A DNA stretch of 64,000 bases from Bradyrhizobium lupini (GTDB taxonomy: Bacteria > Pseudomonadota > Alphaproteobacteria > Rhizobiales > Xanthobacteraceae), in NCBI RefSeq assembly GCF_040939785.1, contig NZ_CP162553.1, positions 5,475,001 to 5,539,000 of the forward strand, read 5' to 3'. Below, in pieces: positions 53,192 to 62,717 of the stretch. Under the pieces are notes generated by a model. It did not search any database and was not told where the DNA came from. It worked only from the letters and a program-made list of their open reading frames with translations. The number at the start of each line of letters is the position of its first letter. Within the stretch, counting starts at the first letter, position 1. A program made the translations under genes and the position numbers.

Positions 53192-54291
53192 ATGGACACC
53201 TCCCCCTGATTCTTCTCGCCGCGGGCGGCACCGGCGGCCATCTGTTTCCGGCCGAGGCGCTCGGCGTCGAGCTGATCCGGCGCGGCTTCCGCGTCCGCCT
53301 CGTCACGGACGAGCGCGCGCTGCGCTACAGCGGACTGTTCACCAAGGACATGATCGACGTCGTCTCGAGCGAGACTGCGCGCGGACGCAATCCGCTGCAG
53401 CTCGCCTATGCCGGCCTGACGCTCGCGGCCGGCACGCTGTCCGCCTACAGCCTGATCAAGCGACTGAAGCCGGTCGCCGTCGTCGGCTTCGGCGGCTATC
53501 CGACGCTGCCGCCGCTGGTCGCCGCAAAATTCGCCGGCGTGCCCGGCATCATCCATGACGCCAATGCGGTGCTCGGCCGCGCCAACCGGTTCCTGTCGAG
53601 CCGCGTCCAAGCCATCGCGACGTCGTTGCCCGGCGTGCTCGATCGCGATCCGGCGCTATCAGGCAAGACCACGACGGTCGGCACGCCGATGCGTCCGGCG
53701 ATCCTCGCCGCAGCTGGCGTGCCATATACTGCGCCTGAAGTGAACGGTCCGCTGCGCCTGCTCGTCGTCGGCGGCAGCCAGGGCGCGCGCATCATGGCCG
53801 ACATCGTGCCGGGCGCGATCGAGCGCCTCGAGCCTGCGCTGTGGAGCCGGCTCGTCCTCACCCAGCAGGTGCGCGACGAGGATATGGCGCGCGTGCGTGC
53901 GGTCTACGACAGACTGAAGATCAAGGCCGAGCTCGCGCCGTTTTTCACCGATCTTCCGGCACGGCTGGCCTCCAACCATCTGGTGGTGTCGCGCTCAGGC
54001 GCCGGCACCGTGGCGGAACTTGCCGCGATCGGGCGGCCCTCGATCCTGGTGCCGCTGCCGGGCGCGATCGACCAGGACCAGTTCGCCAATGCCGGCGTGC
54101 TGGCCAAGGTCGACGGTGCGATCCGCATTCCGCAGACCGAGTTTTCCTCCGATCGCCTCGCCGCCGAGATCTCCGCCTTCGCCGCCGAGCCCGCGCGTCT
54201 TGCCGCCATGGCGCAGGCCGCCCGCGGCGCCGGCCGGCTCGACGCAGCGGAGCGGCTGGCCGATCTGGTGGCCAAAATCGCGGGAATCTGA
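53192..54291 (+). CDS. murG: UDP-GlcNAc--undecaprenyl-PP-MurNAc-pentapeptide transferase MurG, apparent frameshift at codon 5
   Basis: Makes lipid II at the inner face of the membrane. The N-terminal LLAAGGTGGHLFPAEAL and FGGYPTLPPLVAAK are family hallmarks, as are HDANAVLGRANRFL, VVGGSQGARIM and VSRSGAGTVAELAAIGRPSI. From ATG 53192 the frame reads MDTSP then meets a stop. One more C in the run 53202-53206 would give a continuous 366-residue protein, MDTSPLILLAAGGTGG, of normal size. Without it the first usable ATG is 53350, losing the UDP-GlcNAc/lipid-binding start. As murG is essential, a sequence error is most likely. A repeat lies just upstream. Confidence 0.88.
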
Positions 54292-54322
54292 CGCGAAATC
54301 GGCCGGAATTCCTACTTTTGCC

Positions 54323-54407
54323 GTCATGGCCGGGCTTGTCCCGGCCATCCACGTCTTGCAAGAAGTGGTAAGGATTCGTGGATGCCCGGGACGAGCCCGG
54401 GCATGAC
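54323..54407. repeat. REP-like palindromic element between murG and murC
   Basis: GTCATGGCCGGGCTTGTCCC and GGGACGAGCCCGGGCATGAC form the arms. It supplies spurious upstream start codons for murC. Confidence 0.8.
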
Positions 54408-54429
54408 GAAGGGAACTGCGGGATACACC

Positions 54430-55833
54430 ATGAGACTGCCGCGCGAGATCGGACCTATCCACTTCGTCGGGATCGGCGGGATAGGCATGAGCGGAATCGC
54501 CGAGGTGCTGCTCAATCTCGGCTATTCCGTGCAGGGTTCGGACGCCTCCGACAATTACAATCTCGACCGCCTGCGCAAGAACGGTGCGAGGGTCTCGGTC
54601 GGCCACAAGGCGGAGAACGTCGACGGGGCCGAGGTCGTCGTGGTTTCTACCGCGATCAAGCGCGACAATCCGGAACTGACGGCGGCGCGCGAACGGCGCA
54701 TCCCCGTGGTGCGCCGCGCCGAGATGCTGGCCGAGCTCATGCGGCTGAAGAGCTGCGTCGCCATCGCCGGCACCCACGGCAAGACCACCACGACCACGAT
54801 GGTCGCGACGCTGCTCGACGCCGGCGGCCTCGATCCCACCGTGATCAACGGCGGCATCATCAATGCCTACGGCTCCAATGCGCGTCTCGGTGCGGGTGAC
54901 TGGATGGTGGTCGAAGCGGACGAGAGCGACGGCACGTTCCTGAAGCTGCCGACCGAGGTCGCGATCGTCACCAATGTCGATCCCGAGCATCTCGATCACT
55001 TCAAGACCTTCGAGGCGGTGCAGGACGCCTTCCGCCATTTCGTCGAGAACCTGCCGTTCTATGGCTTCGCCGTGATGTGCATCGATCATCCCGTGGTGCA
55101 AACCCTTGTCGGCAAGATCGAGGATCGACGCATCATCACCTATGGTGAGAATCCGCAGGCCGATGTGCGCTTCGTCGACCTGACCCCGGCGGGCGGCGGA
55201 TCGAAGTTCAAGGTTGCCTTCCGCGATCGCAAGACGGGCGCCGTGCACGAGATCTCCGATCTCATGCTGCCGATGCCGGGGCGCCACAATGCCTCCAACG
55301 CGACCGCCGCGATTGCGGTCGCGCGCGAGCTCGGCGTGTCGGACGAGGCGATCCGCAAGGCGATCGCCGGCTTCGGCGGCGTCAAGCGCCGCTTCACCAA
55401 GACCGGCGAGTGGAACGGCGTCACCGTCATCGACGACTACGGCCATCATCCGGTCGAGATCGCGGCGGTGCTGAAGGCGGCGCGGGAATCCACCAACGGT
55501 AAGATCGTCGCGGTGGTGCAGCCGCATCGCTACACCCGCCTGCAGTCGCTGTTCGAGGAATTCTGCACCTGCTTCAACGATGCGGATGCGGTGATCGTCG
55601 CCGAGGTCTATGCTGCGGGCGAGACGCCGATCGAAGGCATCGATCGCGACCATTTCGCCGCGGGCCTGCGCGCCCACGGCCACCGCGAGGTGATCCCGCT
55701 GCCCGCGGCGTCCGATCTCGCTGGCATCGTCAAGGGCGTGGCGAAGTCCGGCGATCTCGTCGTGTGTCTGGGCGCCGGCAACATCACGCAATGGGCGTAT
55801 GCCTTGCCCGGCGAATTGAAGGCGCTGGGGTAG
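54430..55833 (+). CDS. murC: UDP-N-acetylmuramate--L-alanine ligase
   Basis: Attaches L-alanine to UDP-MurNAc; 467 residues, a normal length. [18 protein letters not shown] is the N-terminal nucleotide loop and [18 protein letters not shown] the ATP site. Others are [49 protein letters not shown] Mur ligase sequence and [18 protein letters not shown] 54430 is chosen with GGGA nearby; the in-frame ATG 54382 lies in the repeat. It is followed four bases later by murB. Confidence 0.95.
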   Translation: MRLPREIGPIHFVGIGGIGMSGIAEVLLNLGYSVQGSDASDNYNLDRLRKNGARVSVGHKAENVDGAEVVVVSTAIKRDNPELTAARERRIPVVRRAEMLAELMRLKSCVAIAGTHGKTTTTTMVATLLDAGGLDPTVINGGIINAYGSNARLGAGDWMVVEADESDGTFLKLPTEVAIVTNVDPEHLDHFKTFEAVQDAFRHFVENLPFYGFAVMCIDHPVVQTLVGKIEDRRIITYGENPQADVRFVDLTPAGGGSKFKVAFRDRKTGAVHEISDLMLPMPGRHNASNATAAIAVARELGVSDEAIRKAIAGFGGVKRRFTKTGEWNGVTVIDDYGHHPVEIAAVLKAARESTNGKIVAVVQPHRYTRLQSLFEEFCTCFNDADAVIVAEVYAAGETPIEGIDRDHFAAGLRAHGHREVIPLPAASDLAGIVKGVAKSGDLVVCLGAGNITQWAYALPGELKALG

Positions 55834-55837
55834 CGCA

Positions 55838-56758
55838 GTGAGCTTCCCCGACATCACACCCGACCTCAAAGCCGTGATGCCCGATCTTCGCGGCCGGCTG
55901 CTGGCGAACCAGTCGCTCGCCGAGCTCACCTGGTTTCGCGTCGGAGGTCCCGCGCAGGTGCTGTTCACGCCGACGGATGAGGACGATCTCTCTTATTTCC
56001 TCGCGCATCTCGCAAGCGACATTCCCGTCTATGTCGTCGGCGTCGGCTCCAACCTGATCGTGCGCGACGGCGGCATGGCGGGCGTGGTGATCCGGCTTGC
56101 GCCGCGCGCCTTTGGCGAGGCGAGCGCGAGCGGCGATGTCGTCACCGCGGGCGCAGCCGCGCTCGACAAGCGCGTGGCGGAAGTCGCCGCGTCGGCCAAT
56201 ATCGGCGGGCTCGAATTTTACTTCGGCATTCCCGGCACGATCGGCGGCGCGCTGCGCATGAATGCGGGCGCCAATGGCGGCGAGACCAAGGACGTGTTGA
56301 TCGAGGCGCGTGGCGTCGGGCGCGACGGCACGAAGCACATCTTCTCCAATGCCGACATGAAGTTTGTCTACCGCAACAGCGGCGTCGATGCCTCCATCAT
56401 CTTCACCTCCGCGCGGTTCTGCGGCGAGCTCAGGGATGCCGAGGCGATCCGCGCGCGCATGGCGGAAGTGCAAACCCATCGCGAGACCGCGCAGCCGATC
56501 CGCGAAAAGACCGGCGGCTCGACCTTCAAGAATCCGCCCGGCCATTCCGCCTGGAAGCTGGTCGATGCCGCCGGCTGCCGCGGTTTGCGCGTCGGCGGTG
56601 CAGAAGTCTCCGAGATGCACTGCAATTTCCTGATCAACACGGGCAATGCCACCGCGCACGATATCGAGACGCTGGGCGAGACCGTACGTGAACGGGTGAA
56701 GGCAAATTCCGGAATTGAGCTACACTGGGAAATCAAGCGGATCGGAATTCCCGGCTAA
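55838..56758 (+). CDS. murB: UDP-N-acetylenolpyruvoylglucosamine reductase
   Basis: A FAD-dependent enzyme that reduces UDP-GlcNAc-enolpyruvate with NADPH; 306 residues starting at GTG 55838. FAD-binding features are [37 protein letters not shown] and [25 protein letters not shown]. The active-site Ser is in [17 protein letters not shown], with [20 protein letters not shown] near the end. It is type I by these motifs, and the next gene starts 22 bases after. Confidence 0.95.
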   Translation: MSFPDITPDLKAVMPDLRGRLLANQSLAELTWFRVGGPAQVLFTPTDEDDLSYFLAHLASDIPVYVVGVGSNLIVRDGGMAGVVIRLAPRAFGEASASGDVVTAGAAALDKRVAEVAASANIGGLEFYFGIPGTIGGALRMNAGANGGETKDVLIEARGVGRDGTKHIFSNADMKFVYRNSGVDASIIFTSARFCGELRDAEAIRARMAEVQTHRETAQPIREKTGGSTFKNPPGHSAWKLVDAAGCRGLRVGGAEVSEMHCNFLINTGNATAHDIETLGETVRERVKANSGIELHWEIKRIGIPG

Positions 56759-56780
56759 TTTGGACAAGCGACGAGAGAAC

Positions 56781-57767
56781 ATGCGCATCACCATCCTCTT
56801 CGGCGGCTCCAACCGCGAACGTCTGGTTTCCGTCGCCTCAGCCCAGGCGCTGCATCAGGCGCTGCCCGAGGCCGATCTCTGGTGGTGGGACGTCGAGGAC
56901 AAGGTGCATGTCGTGCAGTCCAAACAGCTGCTCGAACATGCCCGCCCGTTCGAGGACGAGTTCAAGCCGGGCACGTCGGGCATTCCGTTGGAGCAGGCGC
57001 TCGACCAGGCCAGGGCGGAGGACCGCGTGCTGGTGCTCGGCCTGCATGGCGGGCGTGCCGAGAACGGCGAATTGCAGGTGATGTGCGAAGCGCGCGGCGT
57101 GCCGTTCACCGGATCGGGCTCGGCCTCCTCGCATCTCGCGTTCGACAAGATCGCGGCCAAGCATTTCGCCGCGCTCGGCGGCGTGACGCCGCCGGCCAAC
57201 ATTGCGCTGGACCAGATCGACGAGGCCTTCGCCGAATACGGCCGGCTGATCGCAAAGCCCGCCAGGGATGGCTCGAGCTACGGCCTGATCTTCGTCAACG
57301 CCAAGCAGGATCTCGTCGCCGTTCGCAATGCGGCCAAGCACGAAGAGTACGTGATCGAGCCCTACATCTCCGGCGTCGAGGCGACCTGCGGCGTGCTGGA
57401 GCGGCCGGACGGCTCGATCATCTCGCTGCCGCCGATCGAGATCATTCCGGGCGAGGGCAGTTTCGACTACGCGGCGAAATATCTTTTGAAGTCGACCCAA
57501 GAGATCTGTCCCGGCCGTTTCGCACCCGAAATCACCGCCGCGCTGAAGCACCAGGCGATGCTGGCGCACCGGGCGATGTCGTGTACCGGCTATTCCCGTT
57601 CGGACTTCATCGTCTCGGACAAGGGGCTGGTCTATCTCGAAACCAACACGCTGCCCGGCCTGACCAAGTCCTCGCTCTACCCCAAGGCGCTGAAGGCCGA
57701 GAGCATCGAGTTCGTCGACTTCCTGCGCGGCCTGATCGAGCTCGCTGTGGCCGGTGTGCGAAAATAA
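56781..57767 (+). CDS. ddl: D-alanine--D-alanine ligase family protein (ATP-grasp)
   Basis: Joins two D-alanines for the pentapeptide; 328 residues. The N-terminus ITILFGGSNRERLVSVASAQ resembles the Ddl GGxSxERxVS pattern but with a divergent order. ATP-grasp features follow: FTGSGSASSHLAFDKIAAKH, RLIAKPARDGSSYGLI, YSRSDFIVSDKGLVYLETNT and LPGLTKSSLYPKAL. The position between murB and ftsQ is the usual ddl place. ATG 56781 is preferred over an upstream ATG 56715 that lies inside murB. A second Ddl elsewhere cannot be excluded. Confidence 0.88.
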   Translation: MRITILFGGSNRERLVSVASAQALHQALPEADLWWWDVEDKVHVVQSKQLLEHARPFEDEFKPGTSGIPLEQALDQARAEDRVLVLGLHGGRAENGELQVMCEARGVPFTGSGSASSHLAFDKIAAKHFAALGGVTPPANIALDQIDEAFAEYGRLIAKPARDGSSYGLIFVNAKQDLVAVRNAAKHEEYVIEPYISGVEATCGVLERPDGSIISLPPIEIIPGEGSFDYAAKYLLKSTQEICPGRFAPEITAALKHQAMLAHRAMSCTGYSRSDFIVSDKGLVYLETNTLPGLTKSSLYPKALKAESIEFVDFLRGLIELAVAGVRK

Positions 57768-58117
57768 TTAGGACTGGTTAACGGCCGAACTGGCGAAACG
57801 GCCGGTTTTGGAACCCAAAACCGGTAAAATGCCGGATATTGCGGCATAAATGCCTCACAGGCCTGGGCAAAAAGCTCACGTCGTTAACGAACTTTACCTT
57901 TTGTTTACCAGGACGTCCGAAGGTTAACGCTGGCGGCGCATATGACGCTTTGGCTGCCGGCGCGTGGACCGTTGCGGGTGTTGTCACCCCCAGCGAACGC
58001 TCTGAAGGGGAGAGGTTTTCTTCTGCTGAAGACCAGCACCCGGCCCGGCAAGTCCGAGACGTCATGTTCGCCAGGACCCGCGCGATGTCGCGGGCAAACT
58101 GTTGACGAGCTCGTGCA
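57768..58117 (+). promoter_or_regulatory. Upstream region of ftsQ with two hairpins and TTAAC boxes
   Basis: Directly after ddl two perfect hairpins occur: CCGGTTTTG/CAAAACCGG at 57802-57824 and ATGCCG/CGGCAT at 57829-57847. Then come three TTAAC boxes (57779, 57884, 57924). The one at 57884 reads TTAA-N7-TACC, partly like a CtrA site. An internal promoter for ftsQAZ probably lies here. No small gene is supported. Confidence 0.45.
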
Positions 58118-59146
58118 ATGGATGGAGCAGGAAGCCTCACTCGGTCGCTTTTCAGATCGCTGAGGCCCCAAGCTGACCTGAAGGCGGCCGCTATCGGAGC
58201 GGTCGTGCTTCTGCGCGAGTGGGTGCAGGACAAGCGTCAGGAAGAGTTCTCGGCGCCCGTGCTGCCGCCAAGGAAAAGACCAGGGCCAAAGCCATCGTCG
58301 AGCGCGAGCCGCCGCCGCGGTTGGTCGCGCTGGTCGAGCGCTATCTGCCGCGCCGGGTCGGGATCAGCATGACGGTGCTGCTCCTGATCGGAAGCTGCGG
58401 CTTCGGTATCGTCAAGGGCGGCCATCTCCAGGATTTCATCACGGCGGTCAACGACACCCGCAACGCGCTGGCCAATTCCGCCGGCTTCCGCATCACCTCC
58501 GTCGTGATCAACGGTCGCAAGCAGCTCAGCCAGGACGAGATCCTCGCGATCGGCGGCGTCAGCGGCCGATCCTCGCTGCTGTTTCTCGACGCCGACGCCG
58601 TGCGCGACAAGCTCAAGGCCAATCCCTGGATCGCGGATGCGACCGTGCTGAAGCTCTATCCGGGCCAGCTCATGATCGAGCTCACCGAGCGCAAGGCGTT
58701 CGCGCTGTGGCAGGAGGCCGGCCGGCTCTCCGTCATCGCCGATGACGGCGCCGTGCTCGAACCCTACGTCTCGCGCCGCTTCCTGTCGCTGCCGCTCGTG
58801 GTCGGCAAGGGCGCCGAGACGCAGGCCCGCGATTTCCTCGCTTTGCTGGCGCGCTATCCGCAGGTCAATTCCATTACCAAGGCCGCGATCTTCGTCGGTG
58901 AGCGGCGCTGGAACCTGAGGCTCAAGGACGGCCTCGACATCCGCCTGCCCGAACAGGACGTCGGCAACGCGCTTGCGATGCTGTCCAGGCTCGACAAGGA
59001 GGACAGGCTGTTCTCCCGCGACATCGTCGCCGTCGACCTGCGCCTGCCCGATCGGCTCGTCGTGCAGCTGTCCGAGGACGCCGCCAAGGCGCGCGACGAT
59101 TTGTTCAAGGACAAGAAGAAGAAAAAAGGCCGGGGACGCTGCATGA
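58118..59146 (+). CDS. ftsQ: Cell division protein FtsQ, two apparent compensating frameshifts
   Basis: A divisome protein with one span and a periplasmic POTRA domain. The N-terminus from ATG 58118 (MDGAGSLTRSLFRSLRPQAD) is in one frame up to about 58270. The span ISMTVLLLIGSCGFGIV and the POTRA domain FRITSVVINGRKQLSQDEIL with ANPWIADATVLKLYPGQLMI are in another, from about 58273. At the A-run 59122-59127 the frame should shift back and end in TGA 59144-59146, overlapping the ftsA ATG by four bases. The two errors cancel, since 1029 bases are 343 codons. As written, the second half runs straight into ftsA, so an apparent 748-residue FtsQ-FtsA protein arises. That would place FtsA in the periplasm and is not credible. 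Confidence 0.85.
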
Positions 59147-60465
59147 CCGGTCTTGATCGCACCCAGACACCGAAGACACGCCCGATGCCGCACAAGCGCG
59201 GCGGCCTCGTCGCCTGCCTCGACATCGGCACCAGCAAGATCGCCTGCATGATCGCGCGGCTGAAGCCGTCGGCGCCGAGCGAAGCCCTGCGCGACCGGAC
59301 CCATGCGGTGGAGCTGATCGGCTACAGCCAGATTCAGTCGCGCGGCATGAAGGCCGGCGCCGTGATCGATCTCGGCGAATGCGAGCAGGCGGTGCGACAG
59401 GCCGTCGGGCTTGCAGAGAAAATGGCCAAGGTGCGGGTCGAGTCCGTGCTGCTGTCGGTCTCCGGCGGCCGGCTCTCCGGTCAGCTGGTCGAAGCTGCGG
59501 CCGACATCCGCGGCGGCGCCGTGACACCGGCCGATGTCAGCCGCGTCACCTCCACCGGCATGCGCCACGCCACCGGCGAAGGCCGCACCGTGCTGCACGC
59601 GCTGCCGGTCGGCTACACGCTTGACGGCGTCAAAGGTATCCGCGACCCCCGCGGCATGGTTGCGCATCAGTTCGGCATCGACATGAATGTCGTCACCTGC
59701 GACGCCACGGTGGCGCGGAACCTGATGCTGGCGGTCGAACGCTGCCACATCAACGTCGAAGCAATGGCGGCAAGCCCCTATGTGGCAGGCCTGTCGGTGC
59801 TGACCGACGACGAGGCCGATCTCGGCGCCGCCGTGGTCGAAATGGGCGCGGGCACCACCACGATCGCGGTCTTTTCCGGCGGCCACTTCGTGCATGCCGC
59901 GGGTTTTGCGGTCGGCGGGCAACACATCACGATGGATCTGGCGCGCGGACTCTCCGCGACCATTGCCGATGCCGAGCAGATCAAGACGTTATACGGGACC
60001 GTCATCACCGGCGGATCGGACTCGCGTGAGCTGATGTCTGTACCGACAGCCGGTGACGAGCAGGATCTGCCGCAGATCGTCTCCCGCGCTACCATCGCCA
60101 ACATCGTCAAGCATCGTGCCGAGGAAGTCTTCGAAATGGTTCGGGACAAGCTGAAGGACTCGCCCTTCGCCTCGGAGCCGAACGGCCGCGTCGTGCTCTC
60201 GGGCGGGGCCTCGCAGCTCACGGGTCTCGTTGAGCTCGGAACGCAGATTCTCGGCCGGCCCGTGCGGGTCGGACGTCCGCTCGGTTTCGGCCGGCTGCCC
60301 AACGAGGCGAAGAACGCCGCCTTCGCGGTGCCGGCCGGACTGCTCGTCTACCCGCAATATGTTCACCACGAACATGTCGAACCGCGGCATACGCGGCAGC
60401 AGGTCAGGACGGGGACCGGCGGGTATTTCGGAAAGGTCGGACGATGGCTACGCGAGGGCTTCTGA
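59143..60465 (+). CDS. ftsA: Cell division protein FtsA
   Basis: An actin-like ATPase that tethers FtsZ to the membrane; 440 residues. ATP-fold features are LVACLDIGTSKIACMIARL, VESVLLSVSGGRLSGQ and GAAVVEMGAGTTTIAVFSGG. The phosphate-2 region is RVVLSGGASQLTGLVELG. The C-terminal amphipathic membrane helix GKVGRWLREGF is present. ATG 59143 overlaps the inferred ftsQ stop (ATGA). FtsZ follows after 87 bases. Confidence 0.95.
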   Translation: MTGLDRTQTPKTRPMPHKRGGLVACLDIGTSKIACMIARLKPSAPSEALRDRTHAVELIGYSQIQSRGMKAGAVIDLGECEQAVRQAVGLAEKMAKVRVESVLLSVSGGRLSGQLVEAAADIRGGAVTPADVSRVTSTGMRHATGEGRTVLHALPVGYTLDGVKGIRDPRGMVAHQFGIDMNVVTCDATVARNLMLAVERCHINVEAMAASPYVAGLSVLTDDEADLGAAVVEMGAGTTTIAVFSGGHFVHAAGFAVGGQHITMDLARGLSATIADAEQIKTLYGTVITGGSDSRELMSVPTAGDEQDLPQIVSRATIANIVKHRAEEVFEMVRDKLKDSPFASEPNGRVVLSGGASQLTGLVELGTQILGRPVRVGRPLGFGRLPNEAKNAAFAVPAGLLVYPQYVHHEHVEPRHTRQQVRTGTGGYFGKVGRWLREGF

Positions 60466-60552
60466 TGACTCCTTCCCGCAATATTCGATTTTCACCAACT
60501 CCCGCGGCCGCCGGCCGGGGCGAACCCACGCGCGCGTGATCGAGAGGCAAAC

Positions 60553-62359
60553 ATGACCATCAGCATCAATGTTCCTGATATTCACGAACTGAAGCCCCGC
60601 ATCACCGTGTTCGGCGTCGGCGGCGCCGGTGGTAACGCCGTCAACAACATGATCACGGCGGGCCTCCAGGGCGTCGACTTCGTGGTCGCCAACACCGACG
60701 CGCAGGCGCTGACGATGTCGAAGGCGCAGCGCATCGTGCAGATGGGCACGGCGGCCACGCAAGGGTTGGGCGCAGGTTCGCAGCCGGTGGTCGGCGCGGC
60801 CGCGGCCGAAGAAGTCATGGACGAACTCCGTGACCATCTCTCGGGCGCCAACATGGTGTTCGTCACCGCCGGCATGGGCGGCGGCACCGGCACCGGCGCA
60901 GCTCCCGTGATCGCCAAGATCGCGCGCGAGATGGGCATCCTCACCGTCGGCGTCGTGACCAAGCCCTTCCACTTCGAGGGCGGCCGCCGCATGCGCACCG
61001 CGGAAGCGGGCATCAATGAGCTGCACAAGGTCGTTGATACGCTGCTGATCATCCCGAACCAGAACCTGTTCCGGGTCGCGAACGAGAAGACCACCTTCGC
61101 CGACGCCTTCGCGATGGCCGACCAGGTGCTCTATTCGGGCGTTGCCTGCATCACCGACCTGATGGTCAAGGAAGGCCTGATCAATCTCGACTTCGCCGAC
61201 GTCCGCGCCGTCATGCGCGAGATGGGCAAGGCGATGATGGGCACGGGCGAAGCCTCCGGCGACAAGCGCGCGCTGACCGCCGCCGAAGCCGCGATCGCCA
61301 ACCCGCTGATCGACGATAGCTCGATGAAGGGCGCCAAGGGCCTCCTGATCTCCATCACCGGCGGCAAGGATCTCACCCTGTTCGAGGTCGACGAAGCTGC
61401 GACCCGCATCCGCGAGGAAGTCGACCAGGACGCCAACATCATCGTCGGCGCCACCTTCGACGAGGCCCTCGATGGCCTGATCCGCGTCTCGGTCGTCGCC
61501 ACCGGCATCGAACAGGCCGCGATCGCGCGCAACAGCCAGGCCACCAGCGCTCCCGTGGCAGAATCCTGCTCCGCAGGCGCAGCAGGCTCCCGCCGCTCCC
61601 GCCGCGGCTGCCGAGAGCCGTCTTGCCGATCTGACCGCGCGGCTGCGCGCTGACAATCAGCGCATGGCCGAGCGCGCCCAGAAGTTCGAAGGACAGACCC
61701 CGGCCACAGGAACGGGCCAATTTGCCGCCGCTCCCACGGCTCCGCGTCCGAACGTCGAGCGCGCTGCGCTTGCCGCCATCGCCGCCGCCGTTGCGGACGT
61801 TCCGCAGGCTCCCGCGCCGATGCAGACCTATGGCGACGTTACCGTGCGCCCGATCGCGCAGAAGCCCACGCTGTTCCCCGAGCCCGAGCAGGCGCCGATG
61901 GCCATGCAAGAGCCGATGACGCCGGAAACCTTCATCCCTCCGCAGGCCGAGCGTGCACCGGTCCGCACACCGCGGATGCCGCGGATCGAGGAACTTCCGA
62001 TGCCCGCCCAGGCCGAGCTTCGCCAGGCCCGCGGCGAGGTCGAGGAGGAGACCCCGCAAAAGACCCGGCTGTCGCTGCTGCAGCGCCTCGCCAATGTCGG
62101 CCTCGGCCGTCGTGACGAGGAGACCGAGGCGCCGATCGCGGCCCGCACCGCCGGTCCCGCGATGCCGCCACTGCCCGATCGCCGCCCCCAGAAGACCGTG
62201 GCGCAGCAAATCGCTTCTACCGAGCCGGTGTCTGAGTATGCCCGTCGTCCCGCGCCGCAGGGCCTGGACATGCACGGCCGTCCCGCGCCTGTTGCCCCGG
62301 CGCCACAGGGAGATGACCATCTTGATATCCCGGCCTTCCTGCGGCGGCAGGCGACCTGA
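60553..62359 (+). CDS. ftsZ: Cell division GTPase FtsZ, apparent frameshift in the linker
   Basis: A tubulin-like GTPase that makes the Z ring; about 602 residues with the long alphaproteobacterial linker. The GTPase domain is intact: [35 protein letters not shown] (tubulin signature) and the T7 loop region [11 protein letters not shown]. Frame one ends at 61653 in [24 protein letters not shown] sequence. A second frame continues from about 61556: [32 protein letters not shown] and on to the conserved C-terminal peptide [11 protein letters not shown]. An extra G at about 61555 (or two lost bases) explains it, since 1807 is 3x602+1. The terminal peptide binds FtsA. Confidence 0.9.
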
Positions 62360-62382
62360 GGATTGTTACAATAAGGCAGACG

Positions 62383-62424
62383 AAAAAAGGTCCCGGGGGG
62401 AAGCTTGCCGGGACCTTTTCTTTT
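62383..62424 (+). terminator. Rho-independent terminator of the dcw operon
   Basis: AAAAGGTCCCGG (62385-62396) and CCGGGACCTTTT (62408-62419) pair perfectly, followed by CTTTT. It lies 26 bases after the ftsZ stop and separates the operon from lpxC. Confidence 0.9.
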
Positions 62425-62717
62425 GCCCCGTGCATATCCGGATTGCGTGGCCAAGCAACTGATTTTAAATCATTAATTACGTATTCGATGGTTCAGTAAA
62501 ACTACCGAAAACGGTCCCGAACTCCGGTCCAATTTGGTTAAGCCTTGGCGCGAATACGGCGGGTTTGGGGTAACAATCGGTAAAAAAAGCGTGAGTTGGC
62601 GCTGTTTGGGGCAGTGACTATGGTTTGCCGTGACTTGGGGATACGGATTCGGAACAGCGGTCTAGGCCGCAGTCGGGTTCAGTATAAGTCGCGATGGTCG
62701 TAGTGGGGCGGTTCCTG
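62425..62717 (+). promoter_or_regulatory. Upstream region of lpxC
   Basis: An AT-richer stretch (62455-62600) after the terminator holding TTTTAAATCATTAATTA, GGTTAAGCC and GGTAAAAAAAGC. A promoter for lpxC is expected here, but no clear -35/-10 pair can be fixed. Confidence 0.35.

Noticed and set aside
57942..58163. 73-codon frame before ftsQ
   Set aside because: No ribosome site or family features. It overlaps the ftsQ start and the regulatory region.
58219..60465. FtsQ-FtsA fusion as a new protein architecture
   Set aside because: The topology is impossible for FtsA function, and a one-base change in a homopolymer restores two normal genes.
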